Source: Thermohalobaculum sp039821125
Lineage (GTDB): Bacteria > Pseudomonadota > Alphaproteobacteria > Rhodobacterales > Rhodobacteraceae
DNA: 64,000 nt
Reading direction: 5' to 3'
Assembly: GCA_039821125.1 (NCBI GenBank)
Contig: JBCBOR010000003.1
Coordinates: 1-64,000, forward strand
Both the position numbers and the translations under genes were made by a program. Of the stretch, positions 25,135-33,616 are shown piece by piece. The notes below the pieces were generated by a model. That model had not been told where the DNA came from. It saw only the letters and a list, made by a program, of their open reading frames with translations, and did no database searches. The first letter of the stretch is position 1. Every line of letters starts with the position of its first letter.

Positions 25135-26319
25135 ATGGCGGTCGCTGCATTGAAAATGGATGGATCTCAAACGGGATATCGAATGGCGCGTGGGGCATCG
25201 ACGCCCATTGCTCCGCTCCGCTGCGTGGTGATGGACGACAGCCGGTTTGATCGGAAGTTCCTGCGCAGCGTGGCGAACGAGTCGCGGTTCGATCTCGATT
25301 TTATCGAGACATCAAGCATCGCGGAAACGAGTGAGTTTCTGGAGAATGATGTCGCTGACCTGGCACTGCTGGACTACCGCGTTCCGGATGGCGATGGGAT
25401 CGATTTTGCACGCAAACTGACATCGGGCGGCGGCGCCATGGGGATGCCGATCATCGTCGTTACGGGCGATGGAAGCGAAGCAGCTGCGGTCCAGGCGTTG
25501 CGCAGCGGAGCGGTCGATTACCTCAACAAGAACGAGATCACAGCCGAGTCGTTCGATGCCGCTATCGAGAATGCACTCACCCGCGTCTCACGCGGGGATG
25601 TTCCTTTTGTTCCCGGGATAGACTCGCTGCTGGACGAAAACCGGTCGCTTCGCCGCATCGCGATCCGGAACATGCGCTTGCTGAAGGGGCAGACGATGCC
25701 ACTTTTGTCCTTCGCTGGCTCTGCGGTTGCGAAGATGACAGCGGAGGACGATCCGGACGGAGGCAAGTCACGCCGTCTTGCCAAGATTGCTCGCAACGTT
25801 CTGGGTCTGGTGGATGACACGGTCATTCACGCCGCGACCTTTCGTGTCGGCGACGAAAACGAGGCCGTCGATCTCGGCGCAGTCATTCGAGACCTGATTG
25901 GCGACGAAAAGAGCGAAATCTTCACCAGCCATGCCCATGTTCTTGTCGGAGACCTGCCGGTGCTCATTGCGCGCCGGAGCCAGATCATCATGTTGTTCGA
26001 GGAGCTGCTCCTGAACGGGATCCGATCCTGTGAGGTTGGAAAAGTTGCTGACATCTCGATCAAAGCGTCTCGTGATCCAGACGGAAATCCGATCGTCGTT
26101 TTTGAGGAAAAATCCGCAGCCCTGCCAACCCAGAAGCAGAGGCTGAAAGAGAAATATGAAGATCTCGCAACGCCGGAAGTTGATCCTCGGGTAGACCCAA
26201 ACACTTGGTCGCTCTGCCAGCGTTTGGTTGAGAAGAACAGCGGCAACTTTCGGATCGCTCAGAAGACGCCTGATCGAACGCGCATCATGATGCGGTTCCC
26301 GAAACACATGATCGCGTAA
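25135..26319 (+). CDS. Response regulator with a degenerate histidine-kinase-like C-terminal region
   Basis: A 394-residue protein. Residues about 28-145 are a receiver domain with acidic pair D34/D35, phospho-acceptor D80 (LLDYRVPDGDG), T110 and K132. The remainder has no DNA-binding domain. It looks like a DHp-plus-ATPase pair that has lost its catalytic residues: a helical stretch without an H-box histidine, LFEELLLNG (about 302-310) resembling an N-box, no recognisable G1 box, and SLCQRLVEKNSGNF in place of the G2 region. This suggests a pseudokinase output that docks on other kinases or phosphotransferases. GGGA eight bases before the ATG supports the start. Confidence 0.75.
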   Translation: MAVAALKMDGSQTGYRMARGASTPIAPLRCVVMDDSRFDRKFLRSVANESRFDLDFIETSSIAETSEFLENDVADLALLDYRVPDGDGIDFARKLTSGGGAMGMPIIVVTGDGSEAAAVQALRSGAVDYLNKNEITAESFDAAIENALTRVSRGDVPFVPGIDSLLDENRSLRRIAIRNMRLLKGQTMPLLSFAGSAVAKMTAEDDPDGGKSRRLAKIARNVLGLVDDTVIHAATFRVGDENEAVDLGAVIRDLIGDEKSEIFTSHAHVLVGDLPVLIARRSQIIMLFEELLLNGIRSCEVGKVADISIKASRDPDGNPIVVFEEKSAALPTQKQRLKEKYEDLATPEVDPRVDPNTWSLCQRLVEKNSGNFRIAQKTPDRTRIMMRFPKHMIA

Positions 26320-26338
26320 GAGCCTGCCCGAGCAGAGC

Positions 26339-27022
26339 CTAGAGATCGCTGAGCTTGGTCTCTAGTCCGCGAAGGCTTTGGATCGTGAGTGACCGTCCCT
26401 GACGATCAATCAGGCCCTGATCTTTCAGTTTAGACATTTCCCGCCCAACTGATTCTCGTTGTGATGAGATCAGCGTCGCCAGCTCCTGTTGCGTCGCTAA
26501 CTTCTCTATGAACCCGGTATCGCGACCTGTCTTTTCACACATCCGCAGAAGTTGTGCGCAGAGTCTCTGTTCTGTCGACAGGGTCGTCGCTTCGGTCATT
26601 CGGCTCGAGAGATACCTAATCCGGTCCACGAGATAGAGAATGAAGGCCTCGTTGACCTTGCGGTTCTCGTAGAGGACTTCTCTGAAATGCCCAGCCGACA
26701 AGCGTGCGATCCGACTGTGTTCTTTTGCGAAAACATTCGTCGATCTGGGTTGTCCATCGATCGCAGCGAATATTCCGAAAGACTCGCCAGGCGGGAGGTC
26801 AGAATAAAGGACCTCGCGTCCGTTGTCGGTAAAAGTCGCAGCCCGCGCCAAGCCTTTGACGACAAAGAACACGTCGTCATCCGTGTCGCTCTCGCTCACA
26901 ATGACAGATTTCGGCGTGAAGTTGCTGACTGTCCAGTGCCGAGCAAGTTCCTCGCACCCCTCCGGTCCGCACGCATGCAATGTGCTGCCCTCAGGGTAGC
27001 TATCGTTCTCTGCTTCCGACAT
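26339..27022 (-). CDS. Crp/Fnr-family transcriptional regulator
   Basis: A 227-residue regulator with an N-terminal cyclic-nucleotide-like beta barrel (VVKGLARAATFTDNGREVLYSDLPPGESFG) and a C-terminal winged helix (ATQQELATLISSQRESVGREMSKLKDQGLI). The N-terminus has CGPEGCEELARHW, but not the four-cysteine pattern of an Fnr iron-sulfur cluster. The ATG at 27022 is chosen because the in-frame codons upstream are low-complexity Arg/Gly/Pro; its ribosome-binding site is weak. The frame stays open to 27124, so a longer form is possible. A consensus Crp palindrome lies about 116 bases upstream, compatible with autoregulation. Confidence 0.85.
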   Translation of the reverse strand: MSEAENDSYPEGSTLHACGPEGCEELARHWTVSNFTPKSVIVSESDTDDDVFFVVKGLARAATFTDNGREVLYSDLPPGESFGIFAAIDGQPRSTNVFAKEHSRIARLSAGHFREVLYENRKVNEAFILYLVDRIRYLSSRMTEATTLSTEQRLCAQLLRMCEKTGRDTGFIEKLATQQELATLISSQRESVGREMSKLKDQGLIDRQGRSLTIQSLRGLETKLSDL

Positions 27023-27137
27023 TCCGAAAGTTCCCGTGCCTCGATGTTCCGGTCGACCACCGAAACCCCCTCTTGGCGATACACTAAGTGACCTCTTGCG
27101 CGTGGGAAAGCGCGCTCTCGGCAAAAATGGGCATTTT

Positions 27138-27153
27138 TGTGACGAAAATCACA
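27138..27153. promoter_or_regulatory. Perfect Crp-type operator (TGTGA-N6-TCACA)
   Basis: The sequence TGTGACGAAAATCACA is an exact TGTGA-N6-TCACA palindrome. It is upstream of the Crp/Fnr-family gene starting at 27022 on the minus strand. A class II position (-41.5) would place a start site near 27104 and leave an 80-base leader. The regulator bound there is inferred to be the adjacent gene product. Confidence 0.6.
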
Positions 27154-27566
27154 GTGGCAACATTTTGCACGGAGGTACATTGTAGTTGCGTCCGCAGCTT
27201 GCTGCTCGTGGTGTTGGATCCGAACCCGTCTCAGCCATGAATGGACGCGCGTAAGTACGCGTTCAGAAGTTTAGCGTCGCGGGCGGCCATCTCCGGGGCC
27301 GCCCGCATTCATTCAGGGAAGTACGCGTAAAATCAATTTTAAAGAGATTAATTAAGAAAAGATAAACTTAAGATTGTATGGACTGAGTCAGTCCACCGCT
27401 GGCTTCTCCGGCAATCCGCCGCACCAAATTGGGTGTTTCCAGAAAAGGTAGACGTGGAATAGAGAAAGCTCTTGTGGCGCTGGCGCCGAAGTTGGCGTTC
27501 AACGCCCTACCGTCCTTCTTGTTGAACGGGCGCCGACGCGATTTCGCGACGCGTCGGCTGGGATGC
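27154..27566. other. Non-coding stretch with a strong hairpin between short direct repeats
   Basis: No convincing gene in this 413-base gap between the Crp/Fnr gene region and clpA. It holds a 10-bp perfect hairpin GCGGGCGGCC / GGCCGCCCGC (27279-27288 and 27297-27306, 8-base loop). AAGTACGCGT occurs twice in direct orientation around it (27253-27262 and 27319-27328). An AT-rich tract (27329-27375) and a 7-bp inverted repeat GTTCAAC/GTTGAAC (27497-27503, 27521-27527) follow. Small open frames here look random. A small RNA is possible but not demonstrated. Confidence 0.4.
27532..27558 (-). terminator. Probable clpA terminator hairpin
   Basis: Eight-base arms GCCGACGC / GCGTCGGC around an 11-base loop, 9 bases beyond the clpA stop on the minus strand. 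The T-run is absent, so termination may be Rho-assisted. Confidence 0.5.
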
Positions 27567-29891
27567 TCAACCCGCGGTGAGGAGAGGAGTCTTTTCCTCA
27601 GGCAGTTGCGGTTTGCCCGGCGGTACCGTCTCGAGATGCAACTTCCCATCCTTGACGCTCACCCTGACCACGCCCCCCTTCGCGAGAGCACCAAAGAGCA
27701 GTTCCTCGGCCAGCGGCTTCTTGATGTGCTCTTGGATTACACGGCTGAGTGGGCGCGCCCCCATCTTGTCGTCGTAACCCTTGTCTGCAATCCACTCAGC
27801 CGCCGGTTTGGTGAGTTCGATCGAGACTGACCGCTCCATAAGCTGAGCCTCGAGTTGCATGACAAACTTCTCGACCACGAGCAGGATCACTTCCTTGGGC
27901 AGCGAACCGAAGGAGATGATCGCATCGAGACGGTTGCGGAACTCGGGCGTGAACATCCGCTCAACCGCTTCCGTATCCTCGCCCTCCCGCCGGTCGCGAC
28001 CGAAGCCGATCGCTTCCTTGGCCTGTTCGGCAGCACCTGCATTCGACGTCATAATGAGGATCACGTTCCGGAAGCTGACGGCTTTGCCGTTGTGGTCGGT
28101 GAGTTTGCCATGGTCCATAACCTGCAGCAGGATGTTGAAGACGTCCGGATGCGCCTTCTCGATCTCATCCAACAGCAGCACGCAGTGCGGGTGCTGGTCG
28201 ATTGCATCGGTCAGCAGGCCACCCTGATCGAAACCGACATAGCCCGGAGGCGCTCCGATCAGGCGACTGACCGAGTGCTTCTCCATGTACTCGGACATAT
28301 CGAAGCGCTTGAACTCGATCCCGAGAACCGAGGCCAACTGCTTCGCGACTTCCGTTTTCCCGACGCCGGTAGGCCCGGTGAACAGGTACGAGCCGATCGG
28401 TTTCTCAGGCTCGCGCAGTCCTGCGCGGCTGAGTTTGATGGCTGACGTCAATGCGTCGATGGCATCGTCCTGGCCAAAGACGACGCGCTTCAGGTTCCCT
28501 TCGAGATCGCGCAGTGCTTCGGTATCAGACTTCGAAACCGATTTCGGCGGGATCCGAGCGATTTTCGAGACGACGTTCTCGATCTCCTTCGGCGTGATCG
28601 TTTTGCGCCGCTTGTTCGCAGGCAGCAGATGCTGTGCCGCACCTGCCTCGTCGATTACGTCAATCGCCTTGTCCGGCAGTTTGCGATCGTTGATGTACCG
28701 CGACGACAGGTCCACGGCGGTCTTGATCGCATCGGCAGTGTATTTGACTTCGTGATGATCCTCGAAAAACGGTTTCAATCCGCGCAGGATCTTCACCGCA
28801 TCATCAACAGACGGTTCATTCACATCGATCTTTTGGAACCTGCGGCTGAGCGCGCGGTCCTTTTCGAAGTGCTGACGGAACTCGTTGTAGGTTGTCGATC
28901 CCATGCAACGCAGGCCACCGGACTGAAGCGCCGGCTTCAGCAGGTTAGAGGCGTCCATTGCCCCTCCGGTCGTCGCGCCCGCGCCGATTACCGTATGGAT
29001 CTCGTCGATGAACATCACAGCGTCGGGATGCTCTTCGAGTTCCTTGATGACCGCCTTGAGACGCTCCTCAAAGTCGCCGCGATACCGCGTTCCGGCCAAC
29101 AGAGCGCCCATGTCGAGGGAGAAGATTGTTGCGCCTGCAAGGATTTCGGGCGTCTGCCCGTCAACGATTTTCTTCGCCAGACCTTCAGCGATCGCGGTCT
29201 TGCCCACGCCGGGGTCGCCAACCAGCAGTGGATTGTTCTTGCGGCGGCGGCAAAGCACCTGAATGCAGCGCTCAACCTCGTCGGAACGACCGATCAGCGG
29301 ATCGACATTGCCAGCGCGTGCCTTGGCGTTCAGGTCGATGCAGAACTTCGCGAGAGGCGTGTCTTCGGACGCCTCATCGGGCGCTGACGTCTCTTCCGTC
29401 ACGTCTTCCTCTTCGCTTCCGCGCACGGGGCGCCGCTCGCCGAAGGCGGGATCCTTCGCGACACCATGGCTCAGATAGTTTACGGCGTCATAGCGTGTCA
29501 TATCCTGCTCCTGCAGGAAGAACGCCGCGTGGCTTTCACGCTCGTTGAAAATCGCGACCAGGACATTTGCGCCCGTCACTTCCGACCGGCCCGATGACTG
29601 CACGTGGATCGCAGCGCGTTGAATGACCCGCTGGAACCCGGTCGACGGCGACGCTTCCGTTCCCTCGACATCGAAGATCAATGTCTCGAGTTCGGTGTCG
29701 ATAAACTTGGTCAGCGTCTTGCGAAGTTCTGCAAGATCGACCGTACAGGCCCGCATCACTCGTGCCGCGTCAGGCTCATCGATCAGCGCGAGCAACAAGT
29801 GCTCGAGTGTCGCGAGCTCATGCCGCCGCGCATTGGCAAAACCGATGGCGCGGTGGATTGCGTCTTCAAGTGTGTTGGTCAGCGACGGCAT
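27567..29891 (-). CDS. clpA: ATP-dependent Clp protease ATP-binding subunit ClpA
   Basis: A 774-residue double AAA+ unfoldase. The N-terminal Clp repeat domain (1-145) binds the ClpS adaptor; AAA1 has Walker A GDPGVGKT (225-232) and FIDEIHT; AAA2 has Walker A GPTGVGKT (506-513) and LLLDEIEKAHPDVFN. The IGF loop that docks on ClpP is present (AIGFGRDRREG). It feeds N-degron and other substrates to ClpP. AAGGAG six bases before the ATG at 29891 fixes the start; further upstream codons in the frame are not used. clpS lies upstream on the same strand. Confidence 0.95.
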   Translation of the reverse strand: MPSLTNTLEDAIHRAIGFANARRHELATLEHLLLALIDEPDAARVMRACTVDLAELRKTLTKFIDTELETLIFDVEGTEASPSTGFQRVIQRAAIHVQSSGRSEVTGANVLVAIFNERESHAAFFLQEQDMTRYDAVNYLSHGVAKDPAFGERRPVRGSEEEDVTEETSAPDEASEDTPLAKFCIDLNAKARAGNVDPLIGRSDEVERCIQVLCRRRKNNPLLVGDPGVGKTAIAEGLAKKIVDGQTPEILAGATIFSLDMGALLAGTRYRGDFEERLKAVIKELEEHPDAVMFIDEIHTVIGAGATTGGAMDASNLLKPALQSGGLRCMGSTTYNEFRQHFEKDRALSRRFQKIDVNEPSVDDAVKILRGLKPFFEDHHEVKYTADAIKTAVDLSSRYINDRKLPDKAIDVIDEAGAAQHLLPANKRRKTITPKEIENVVSKIARIPPKSVSKSDTEALRDLEGNLKRVVFGQDDAIDALTSAIKLSRAGLREPEKPIGSYLFTGPTGVGKTEVAKQLASVLGIEFKRFDMSEYMEKHSVSRLIGAPPGYVGFDQGGLLTDAIDQHPHCVLLLDEIEKAHPDVFNILLQVMDHGKLTDHNGKAVSFRNVILIMTSNAGAAEQAKEAIGFGRDRREGEDTEAVERMFTPEFRNRLDAIISFGSLPKEVILLVVEKFVMQLEAQLMERSVSIELTKPAAEWIADKGYDDKMGARPLSRVIQEHIKKPLAEELLFGALAKGGVVRVSVKDGKLHLETVPPGKPQLPEEKTPLLTAG

Positions 29892-30063
29892 CCGTATCTC
29901 CTTCGCGCATCCTGCGGCGACCGATGACTCGCAGTGTGACTGCAATCACCCCCGTCCCGCAAGAGCATGGAACGTTAGAATAGTTATTTTGGGGTTGTCG
30001 GAGGCAGGATCAAGACAACGATGCTCAAGACATACGTTGGTGACGCAACGACAGGGCCAGCGC

Positions 30064-30441
30064 CTACTCTTTTTCCATGGTGCACTGCAGCGGGTGCTGG
30101 TTCGAGCGCGCGCAGTCCATCACTTGGGTCACTTTTGTCTCTGCGACCTCAAACGGGAAGATTCCCACCACCGCGACGCCCTTGTTGTGGACCGTCAGCA
30201 TGATCTCGACAGCGGCGGCGTGATCGAGATTGAAAAATCGCTCGAGCACGTAGACGACGAACTCCATCGGCGTGTAGTCGTCGTTCAGCATCAGAACCTT
30301 GTAAAGCGACGGCCGCTTGGTCTTCGGCTTCGCCTTGACGACCACGCCCACATCGCCGTCACCGTCACGATCCTTATCGTCGTCGGACGCCCGTGTGGGC
30401 GGAAGCGTGTCTGGCCAGCGATATCGAGTCGGTTTCGTCAT
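30064..30441 (-). CDS. clpS: ATP-dependent Clp protease adaptor ClpS
   Basis: A 125-residue ClpS. The conserved core starts at SLYKVLMLNDDYTPMEFVVYVLERFF, the N-degron-binding region, and ends with the VAETKVTQVMDCAR helix and hydrophobic tail. A variable Asp/Lys-rich N-terminal tail (about 45 residues) precedes it. The adaptor delivers N-end-rule substrates to ClpA, whose gene is 172 bases downstream on the same strand. The ATG at 30441 is taken; an in-frame GTG two codons earlier is possible. Confidence 0.93.
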   Translation of the reverse strand: MTKPTRYRWPDTLPPTRASDDDKDRDGDGDVGVVVKAKPKTKRPSLYKVLMLNDDYTPMEFVVYVLERFFNLDHAAAVEIMLTVHNKGVAVVGIFPFEVAETKVTQVMDCARSNQHPLQCTMEKE

Positions 30442-30503
30442 GCGCACTCAGTGATCTGTGGGGGGGCGGCTTGCTGCCACGCGCGCAATATAGACCTTTC
30501 GGC

Positions 30504-30535
30504 CAAAGAAAAAAGGGGGGTCTCGGCCCCCCTTT
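30504..30535 (-). terminator. Strong Rho-independent terminator of the phasin gene
   Basis: Nine-base stem AAAGGGGGG / CCCCCCTTT with a 6-base loop, followed on the minus strand by a TTTTTTCTTT tract. It is 28 bases past the phasin stop and insulates clpS. Confidence 0.88.
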
Positions 30536-30562
30536 CAACACTTATGACGAGATCCGTCCGGA

Positions 30563-30994
30563 TCAGACGTTGTAGGTCTTCACCAGGTCAGCAGCAGCCG
30601 TGAAGCGCGCGTTCAGAGGCTCGAATGCGCTCTTTGCGGCTTCGCTCGACATCTCGTTGATCTTGGTGGCTTCGGCAACGAAATTCTCGAACGACGACTT
30701 TGCAAAGGTCGTTTGCTTTTCGAAGAATTCGGTCACCGATTTGACCGAGGACAGCTCTTTGGCAGCGGCCATGCTGTCCTGGTAAGACTTCTTGGTGAAC
30801 GCGGTCAGCTCGGCGTTCAGCTCTTCTGCCGCCTTGGTCATGACCTTGGTCGAGGCGACCATTGCTTCGACGTTGTCCTGACCGAACTGGGTCGCGTCTT
30901 CAAACCCTTTGGTCACTTTCTCGACGCCTTCTTCCATGGTTTTCTTGGCTTCGGCGGTAAACTCTTCGACGTTTTTCGTGGCGGCTTTTGCCAT
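30563..30994 (-). CDS. Phasin family protein
   Basis: A 143-residue, alanine/lysine-rich, all-helical phasin. It starts MAKAATKNVEEFTAEAKKTMEEG, with the phasin_2 pattern FGQDNVEAMVASTKV and FFEKQTTFAKSSFENFVAEA. Phasins coat polyhydroxyalkanoate granules and set their size. GGGAG eight bases before the ATG at 30994 fixes the start; the frame's upstream codons are not coding. It has its own promoter (31065-31093), a putative PhaR-type operator and a strong terminator, so it is a monocistronic gene expected to be highly expressed. Confidence 0.9.
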   Translation of the reverse strand: MAKAATKNVEEFTAEAKKTMEEGVEKVTKGFEDATQFGQDNVEAMVASTKVMTKAAEELNAELTAFTKKSYQDSMAAAKELSSVKSVTEFFEKQTTFAKSSFENFVAEATKINEMSSEAAKSAFEPLNARFTAAADLVKTYNV

Positions 30995-31064
30995 CGTTTT
31001 TCTCCCGAGGGTGTGGTTGGCGCAGGGTGTCAGCACCTGGACGCGCTGTGAAATGCGTCTGTGA

Positions 31065-31093
31065 GATATAGGTCGATTGCTGCGCTGCGTCAA
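31065..31093 (-). promoter_or_regulatory. Sigma-70 promoter of the phasin gene
   Basis: On the minus strand TTGACG (complement of 31088-31093) and TATATC (complement of 31065-31070) are separated by exactly 17 bases, close to the TTGACA-N17-TATAAT consensus. The predicted start near 31058 gives a leader of about 64 bases. Confidence 0.7.
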
Positions 31094-31099
31094 TATGAG

Positions 31100-31116
31100 A
31101 TTGTGCGCCGCACAAT
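31100..31116. promoter_or_regulatory. Palindrome next to the phasin promoter, candidate PhaR operator
   Basis: A 7-bp inverted repeat ATTGTGC-GCC-GCACAAT lies 7 bases upstream of the -35 box. Its core TGC-N3-GCA matches the TGC-rich sites described for the PHA-responsive repressor PhaR in Paracoccus and Rhodobacter. Binding by PhaR here is inference; no phaR gene is in the window. Confidence 0.5.
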
Positions 31117-31247
31117 ATATGAATTCGGCTTGGTAGAAAGCGATATCGATCGCGCCAAATTTGGGATTCTAATCCCAGAAACAATCTGTTAACCTTGTAT
31201 CCACAATATACAAATGAACATAGCGGGCAAAGACCCGTAACGAGGCA

Positions 31248-32711
31248 GTGAAACAGGTAAGGGCAGCGGGTATGATGATCCCTGCAGTGGTGGCGCGTGC
31301 GGTTTTCGCAGCGCTGATTTGCGCAACGGCGATGATGGTGCCGCAGGCGGTTCATGCGGCGCCGCAGGCGTCTATCGTGATGGACATGCGAAACGGTAAG
31401 GTGCTGCAGTCGCGCAGCGCTGACCGCAAGCTTCATCCAGCGTCGCTTACGAAGATGATGACGCTGTATCTGACGTTCGAAGCGGTTCGGGACGGACGTT
31501 TGCGGCTCGATCAGAAAGTCAGGGTGTCGCGCCATGCCGCGAGGCAACCGGCGTCGAAGCTTTATCTCAAGACAGGCCAGCGGGTGACCGTGCGCAGTCT
31601 GATCCGGGCAACGGCGATCAAGTCGGCGAACGACGCGGCCATGGTGCTTGCTGAGGCTGTCGGTGGGTCACAGCGGGGCTTTGCCAAGATGATGACCCGC
31701 AAGGCCCGTCGCCTGGGGATGAAGAACACGACGTTCAAGAATCCGCATGGCCTGACCCAGCGCGGACATCTCTCGACTGCGCGCGACATGGCGATCCTCG
31801 GCCGGCACCTCTTTTTCGACTACCCGCAGTACTACAACATCTTCAAGCGTCGGACGGACTATGCGGCGGGCAAGCGCATCTGGACCACGAACCGGTTGCT
31901 CAGCCGTTATCCTGGCGCGGACGGGATCAAAACTGGGTACACGCGGGCGGCGGGCTATAACCTCGTGGCGTCTGCGACGCGTGGAAAAAAGAAGGTTTTG
32001 GCTGTGATCTTCGGGGCTCGCAATTCCGCAGACCGCACGCGCAAGGTCTCGCGTCTGCTGGACATCGGTTTCTCGCGAGCACCGCGCTCGGTCCGCAAAC
32101 AACGTCCGACCGTGAAGCGTGCGCGTGTCAGGACAGCATCAGCGCCCCTTCCGCGGATCAAGCCCGGCACGTCGTCGACGCTTGATGTGCTGAACTCCGC
32201 CTTTGGCTCACAAGCGCAAGCAGCGACACGGTCTGACTTCAAGAGCACGACAGGTGCCCGCCGGAACTCGAAGATGGCGCCGCGCAAATCCGACATGCCA
32301 GTGCCGCGGGGCGGTGCAAAATCGAAAGCGTCGCGAAGTGTCGCCACACTTGGCGGCGTGCCGGTGCCCATGCCGGTGCCACGCCCCTCGAAGGTCGCGA
32401 GCGACCAGCCTCAACGCTTGTTGGCCAGAAGTGCCCATCGTTCCGCACCGCCGTCCTGGCGTGCAATGATCGATGGATACGCCAGCGAGTCAGAGGCAAT
32501 GACCGACCTGATCCGGGTGTCTGAACTCGGGGTGCCGGGGCAGGGCGATCGGAGTTTCCATATCTCCAAGCTTCCTGGACCGCGCGGAGACAAGGCCTAC
32601 GCGCTGGAGATGGCGAAGCTGTCACGCGATCGGGCCGAGGAGGTCTGTGCCGCTCTTGGCGTTCTGCGAATGGCCTGTGTGGTTGCGCCTGATCTGCCTG
32701 GGGGCTCCTAG
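31248..32711 (+). CDS. D-alanyl-D-alanine carboxypeptidase (peptidase S11) with C-terminal SPOR-like domain
   Basis: A 487-residue periplasmic penicillin-binding protein that trims D-Ala from peptidoglycan stem peptides. Signal sequence about residues 9-37 (cleavage VHA-AP); active-site motifs SLTK (66-69), SAN (126-128) and KTG (228-230) are intact. A basic, Pro/Ser-rich linker (about 285-405) leads to a SPOR-like C-terminus (WRAMIDGYASESEAMTDL to the end) expected to bind denuded septal glycan. The frame opens at GTG (31248, after GAGG at close spacing); ATG at 31272 with AAGGG eight bases upstream is an equally good start. Confidence 0.9.
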   Translation: MKQVRAAGMMIPAVVARAVFAALICATAMMVPQAVHAAPQASIVMDMRNGKVLQSRSADRKLHPASLTKMMTLYLTFEAVRDGRLRLDQKVRVSRHAARQPASKLYLKTGQRVTVRSLIRATAIKSANDAAMVLAEAVGGSQRGFAKMMTRKARRLGMKNTTFKNPHGLTQRGHLSTARDMAILGRHLFFDYPQYYNIFKRRTDYAAGKRIWTTNRLLSRYPGADGIKTGYTRAAGYNLVASATRGKKKVLAVIFGARNSADRTRKVSRLLDIGFSRAPRSVRKQRPTVKRARVRTASAPLPRIKPGTSSTLDVLNSAFGSQAQAATRSDFKSTTGARRNSKMAPRKSDMPVPRGGAKSKASRSVATLGGVPVPMPVPRPSKVASDQPQRLLARSAHRSAPPSWRAMIDGYASESEAMTDLIRVSELGVPGQGDRSFHISKLPGPRGDKAYALEMAKLSRDRAEEVCAALGVLRMACVVAPDLPGGS

Positions 32712-32720
32712 TCGCGTCTG

Positions 32721-33536
32721 CTAGACCTGACCGATACCGGGCAGGTTCAGCGACTTGATCATATCCCGCAACTCCTGGCGTGCGGCGACGTGGCTGATCG
32801 TCATGGCGAAATCGCCATCCTGCTTGATGTCGAGCAGTGTCAGGCCCTGCAGAAACAACTCGCGAAAGATCACCCGCTCGGAAAATCCAGGCGCGACACG
32901 AAAGCCGATCCTGCGCGATAGCTCCGCCAGCGCGCCGCCGACTTTTCGCTTGTTGCGGCTTTCAAGCGTTGCAAGACGATTGCGCAGAACGACCCAATCG
33001 GTCGGAGGCTCGTGCGCCGCGGCACGGTGCTGACGCGCGGACCAGACCATTTCCGAGTAGATGGAAGGTCCAGCCACCTTGTTCGTGGCCGGGTCAATCC
33101 GGCCCAAAAGATCGAAATCGATCAGGCTGTCATTCATCGGTGTGATCAGCGTGTCTGCAAGCGCGTGCGCCGCTTCGCTCAGCGGTGTGGCGGCGCCTGG
33201 CGTATCGATGATGATGAAGCCGCACCGTTGTGAAAGCCGCTGGATGGCGGATCGAAGGTTTTCCTTGTCTTCAATCGCGGCTTTTGTGCGCATCGGTGCT
33301 GATGACGGTGCGATATCCTCGCGGACGGGCAAGACCAGCGATGTTCCGCGGCGCTCGCCGAAGGCGACCCGGTTGTCGACATAGCGAAAGAAGCTTTGCT
33401 GTCGGCTGTCCAGATCGATTGCGCCGACTTGATGACCCTGCTGGGCGAGCGCGACGAACAGGTGCATCGCCGTGGTCGACTTGCCGGACCCACCTTTTTC
33501 GTTGCCCAGCACAATGATGTGGGGTCGTGCCGTCAT
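32721..33536 (-). CDS. mipZ: Division-plane positioning ATPase MipZ
   Basis: A 271-residue ParA/MinD-family ATPase. It has the deviant Walker A KGGSGKST (14-21), LDSRQQSFFRYVDNR and the FIIIDTPGAATPLSEAAHALADTLITPMNDSLIDFDLLG block characteristic of MipZ. MipZ forms bipolar gradients by binding ParB-marked origins and blocks FtsZ assembly away from midcell. Its presence fits an alphaproteobacterium without MinCD. The ATG at 33536 opens with TARPHIIVLGNEKGG; further upstream codons in the frame are rejected because they lie in the rpmE-mipZ gap and rpmE itself. Confidence 0.92.
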   Translation of the reverse strand: MTARPHIIVLGNEKGGSGKSTTAMHLFVALAQQGHQVGAIDLDSRQQSFFRYVDNRVAFGERRGTSLVLPVREDIAPSSAPMRTKAAIEDKENLRSAIQRLSQRCGFIIIDTPGAATPLSEAAHALADTLITPMNDSLIDFDLLGRIDPATNKVAGPSIYSEMVWSARQHRAAAHEPPTDWVVLRNRLATLESRNKRKVGGALAELSRRIGFRVAPGFSERVIFRELFLQGLTLLDIKQDGDFAMTISHVAARQELRDMIKSLNLPGIGQV

Positions 33537-33573
33537 GGTCGCGGCCTGACAGTCGTGAGGTCGGGGAGGGAAC

Positions 33574-33597
33574 CTCCGCCCCAGTGCCGGGGCGGAG
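33574..33597 (-). terminator. Hairpin after rpmE
   Basis: Nine-base stem CTCCGCCCC / GGGGCGGAG with a 6-base loop, 20 bases beyond the rpmE stop and 38 bases before mipZ on the same strand. No T-run; may attenuate rather than stop transcription into mipZ. Confidence 0.6.
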
Positions 33598-33616
33598 CAA
33601 AGTCTGGCCTTGGGTC

